IMG/VR virus record: IMGVR_UViG_3300031933_000062
Coordinates: 1-28,913 of that record
Direction: 5' to 3' (one strand)
DNA length: 28,913 bases
From: a virus
Shown: piece after piece, positions 28,206 to 28,913 of the stretch
Position numbering within the stretch: the first letter of the stretch is position 1
Layout of the letters: each line of letters starts with the position of its first letter
Notes under the pieces: generated by a model
What the model saw: only the letters and a program-made list of their open reading frames with translations
What the model was told of the DNA's origin: nothing
The model's database searches: none
Program-made: the position numbers and the translations under genes

Positions 28206-28913
28206 ATGAAACATTCATATACAATAGAAGAATTTAAAAAAGCTGTTCAAGGAAGTTATTCTATTGCTCAGGCACTTACTAAACTTGGTGTATCTCCAAG
28301 AGGAGGTAATTACAGAGTATTTAAAAAATTTGAAAATCTTTATGCGGTAGATACTTCTCACTTTACTGGTCAAGGTCATTTAAAAGGAAAAACACATAAC
28401 TTTAATACTATTCCATTAAGTGAGATATTGGTTAAAGATTATGAATATAGTTCAAATAAACTTAGAAAAAGATTAATAAGTGAAGGAATAAAGGAATATA
28501 AATGTGAATGCTGTGGATTGAAAGAATGGTTGGGAGATCCTATTCCCTTAGAATTAGATCATATTGATGGGGACCATTATAATAATACATTAGAAAATTT
28601 AAAAATCTTATGCCCAAATTGTCACGCTAAAACCCCAACATATCGTGGTAAAAATAAAAGAAGTAAAAATTCACAAACATTAAAAAATAAAAATCAAATA
28701 GAAAAAATTAAAAAAGTTTATAATTGCTCTTCTTGTAAAGTTGAATTAAAAAGAAAATCCAAAACTGGTCTTTGCTTTTTATGTCATTCAAAATCTCAAA
28801 GAAGAGTTGAAAGACCTTCTAAAGAACAATTATTACAAGAAGTAAAAGAAAGTTCTTATCTTGCTGTAGGTAAAAAATATGGAGTTAGTGATAATTCTAT
28901 TCGTAAATGGTTA
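28206..28913 (+). CDS. HNH homing endonuclease (3' end beyond window)
   Basis: 236 codons without a stop, running off the window. The N-terminal helix-turn-helix is YTIEEFKKAVQGSYSIAQAL. The HNH domain (about residues 98-145) has YKCECCG and CPNCH as zinc pairs around LELDHIDGDHYNNTLENLKI, with the catalytic His-Asn-His. A second zinc finger has CSSCK and CFLCH (about 176-200), and the end (SYLAVGKKYGVSDNSIRKWL) is another helix-turn-helix. It is freestanding, 46 bases after an intron-bearing tRNA, the arrangement seen when an endonuclease drives spread of a neighbouring intron. No clear Shine-Dalgarno element; the region before the ATG is the hairpin arm. Confidence 0.88.
   Translation, partial: MKHSYTIEEFKKAVQGSYSIAQALTKLGVSPRGGNYRVFKKFENLYAVDTSHFTGQGHLKGKTHNFNTIPLSEILVKDYEYSSNKLRKRLISEGIKEYKCECCGLKEWLGDPIPLELDHIDGDHYNNTLENLKILCPNCHAKTPTYRGKNKRSKNSQTLKNKNQIEKIKKVYNCSSCKVELKRKSKTGLCFLCHSKSQRRVERPSKEQLLQEVKESSYLAVGKKYGVSDNSIRKWL

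Noticed and set aside
1-28913. CRISPR array, integrase, attachment site or insertion sequence
   Set aside because: No regularly spaced repeats, recombinase or transposase genes were seen; the content is that of a lytic T4-like phage.

Overview
The window is part of the genome of a T4-like myovirus, almost certainly a cyanophage infecting marine or freshwater picocyanobacteria. The support is a T4-type replication and baseplate gene set (33, 59, 32, 53, 48, 4, 54, 26, 51, 27, 5), the typical cyanophage accessory genes phoH, thyX, a DUF1825 protein and a glutaredoxin, AT-rich coding sequence with many ATGA-type overlaps, and two promoter classes: sigma70-like TTGACW-N17-TATAAT and T4-like late motifs (TATAAATA, CTAAATA).

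Layout. 1-3950: a compact plus-strand cluster of glycan genes (three likely nucleotide-sugar-type transferases, a GT9-like transferase, a DUF6165 protein). 3984-5673: glutaredoxin, small membrane and hypothetical proteins, a DUF6433-like protein. 5729-5765: a terminator whose loop carries the -35 box of the next promoter. 5788-8951: an early/middle operon with two small genes, thyX, a small protein, phoH, a PD-(D/E)XK exonuclease and gp33. 8957-13363: replication genes 59, DUF1825 and 32, interrupted by three GIY-YIG homing endonuclease genes. 13365-15427: minus-strand gp53, gp48 and gp4. 15469-27217: plus-strand tail genes gp54, gp26/gp51 (probable -1 frameshift), two tape-measure-like proteins, gp27, gp5, a beta-helix spike, fibre proteins and a fibre chaperone-like protein. 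27271-27645: two small genes, one Phd-like. 27694-28159: three tRNA genes, the last split by a group I intron. 28206-end: an HNH homing endonuclease, cut by the window edge.

Main discovery candidate. Each of the three GIY-YIG genes is preceded by the same module: a late promoter, a predicted RNA of about 50 nt (a hairpin with a 14-15 nt loop, then a Rho-independent terminator), a second late promoter, and an endonuclease mRNA whose first 10-12 nt are exactly complementary to the loop of the small RNA. The loop and its target differ in sequence between the three copies but change together, the 5-bp hairpin stem also covaries, and all six predicted start sites fall on a G at the same distance from the promoter box. 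This looks like a set of cognate antisense small RNAs, each repressing its own endonuclease. The HNH gene has a simpler version, with 10-bp inverted arms around a late promoter that end directly at its ATG. Other notable points are a group I intron in a tRNA with an unusual class I body and a predicted UAA anticodon, an adjacent freestanding endonuclease (collaborative-homing arrangement), and a slippery heptamer plus stem-loop joining gp26 to gp51. Everything here is read from sequence alone; no database search was run.
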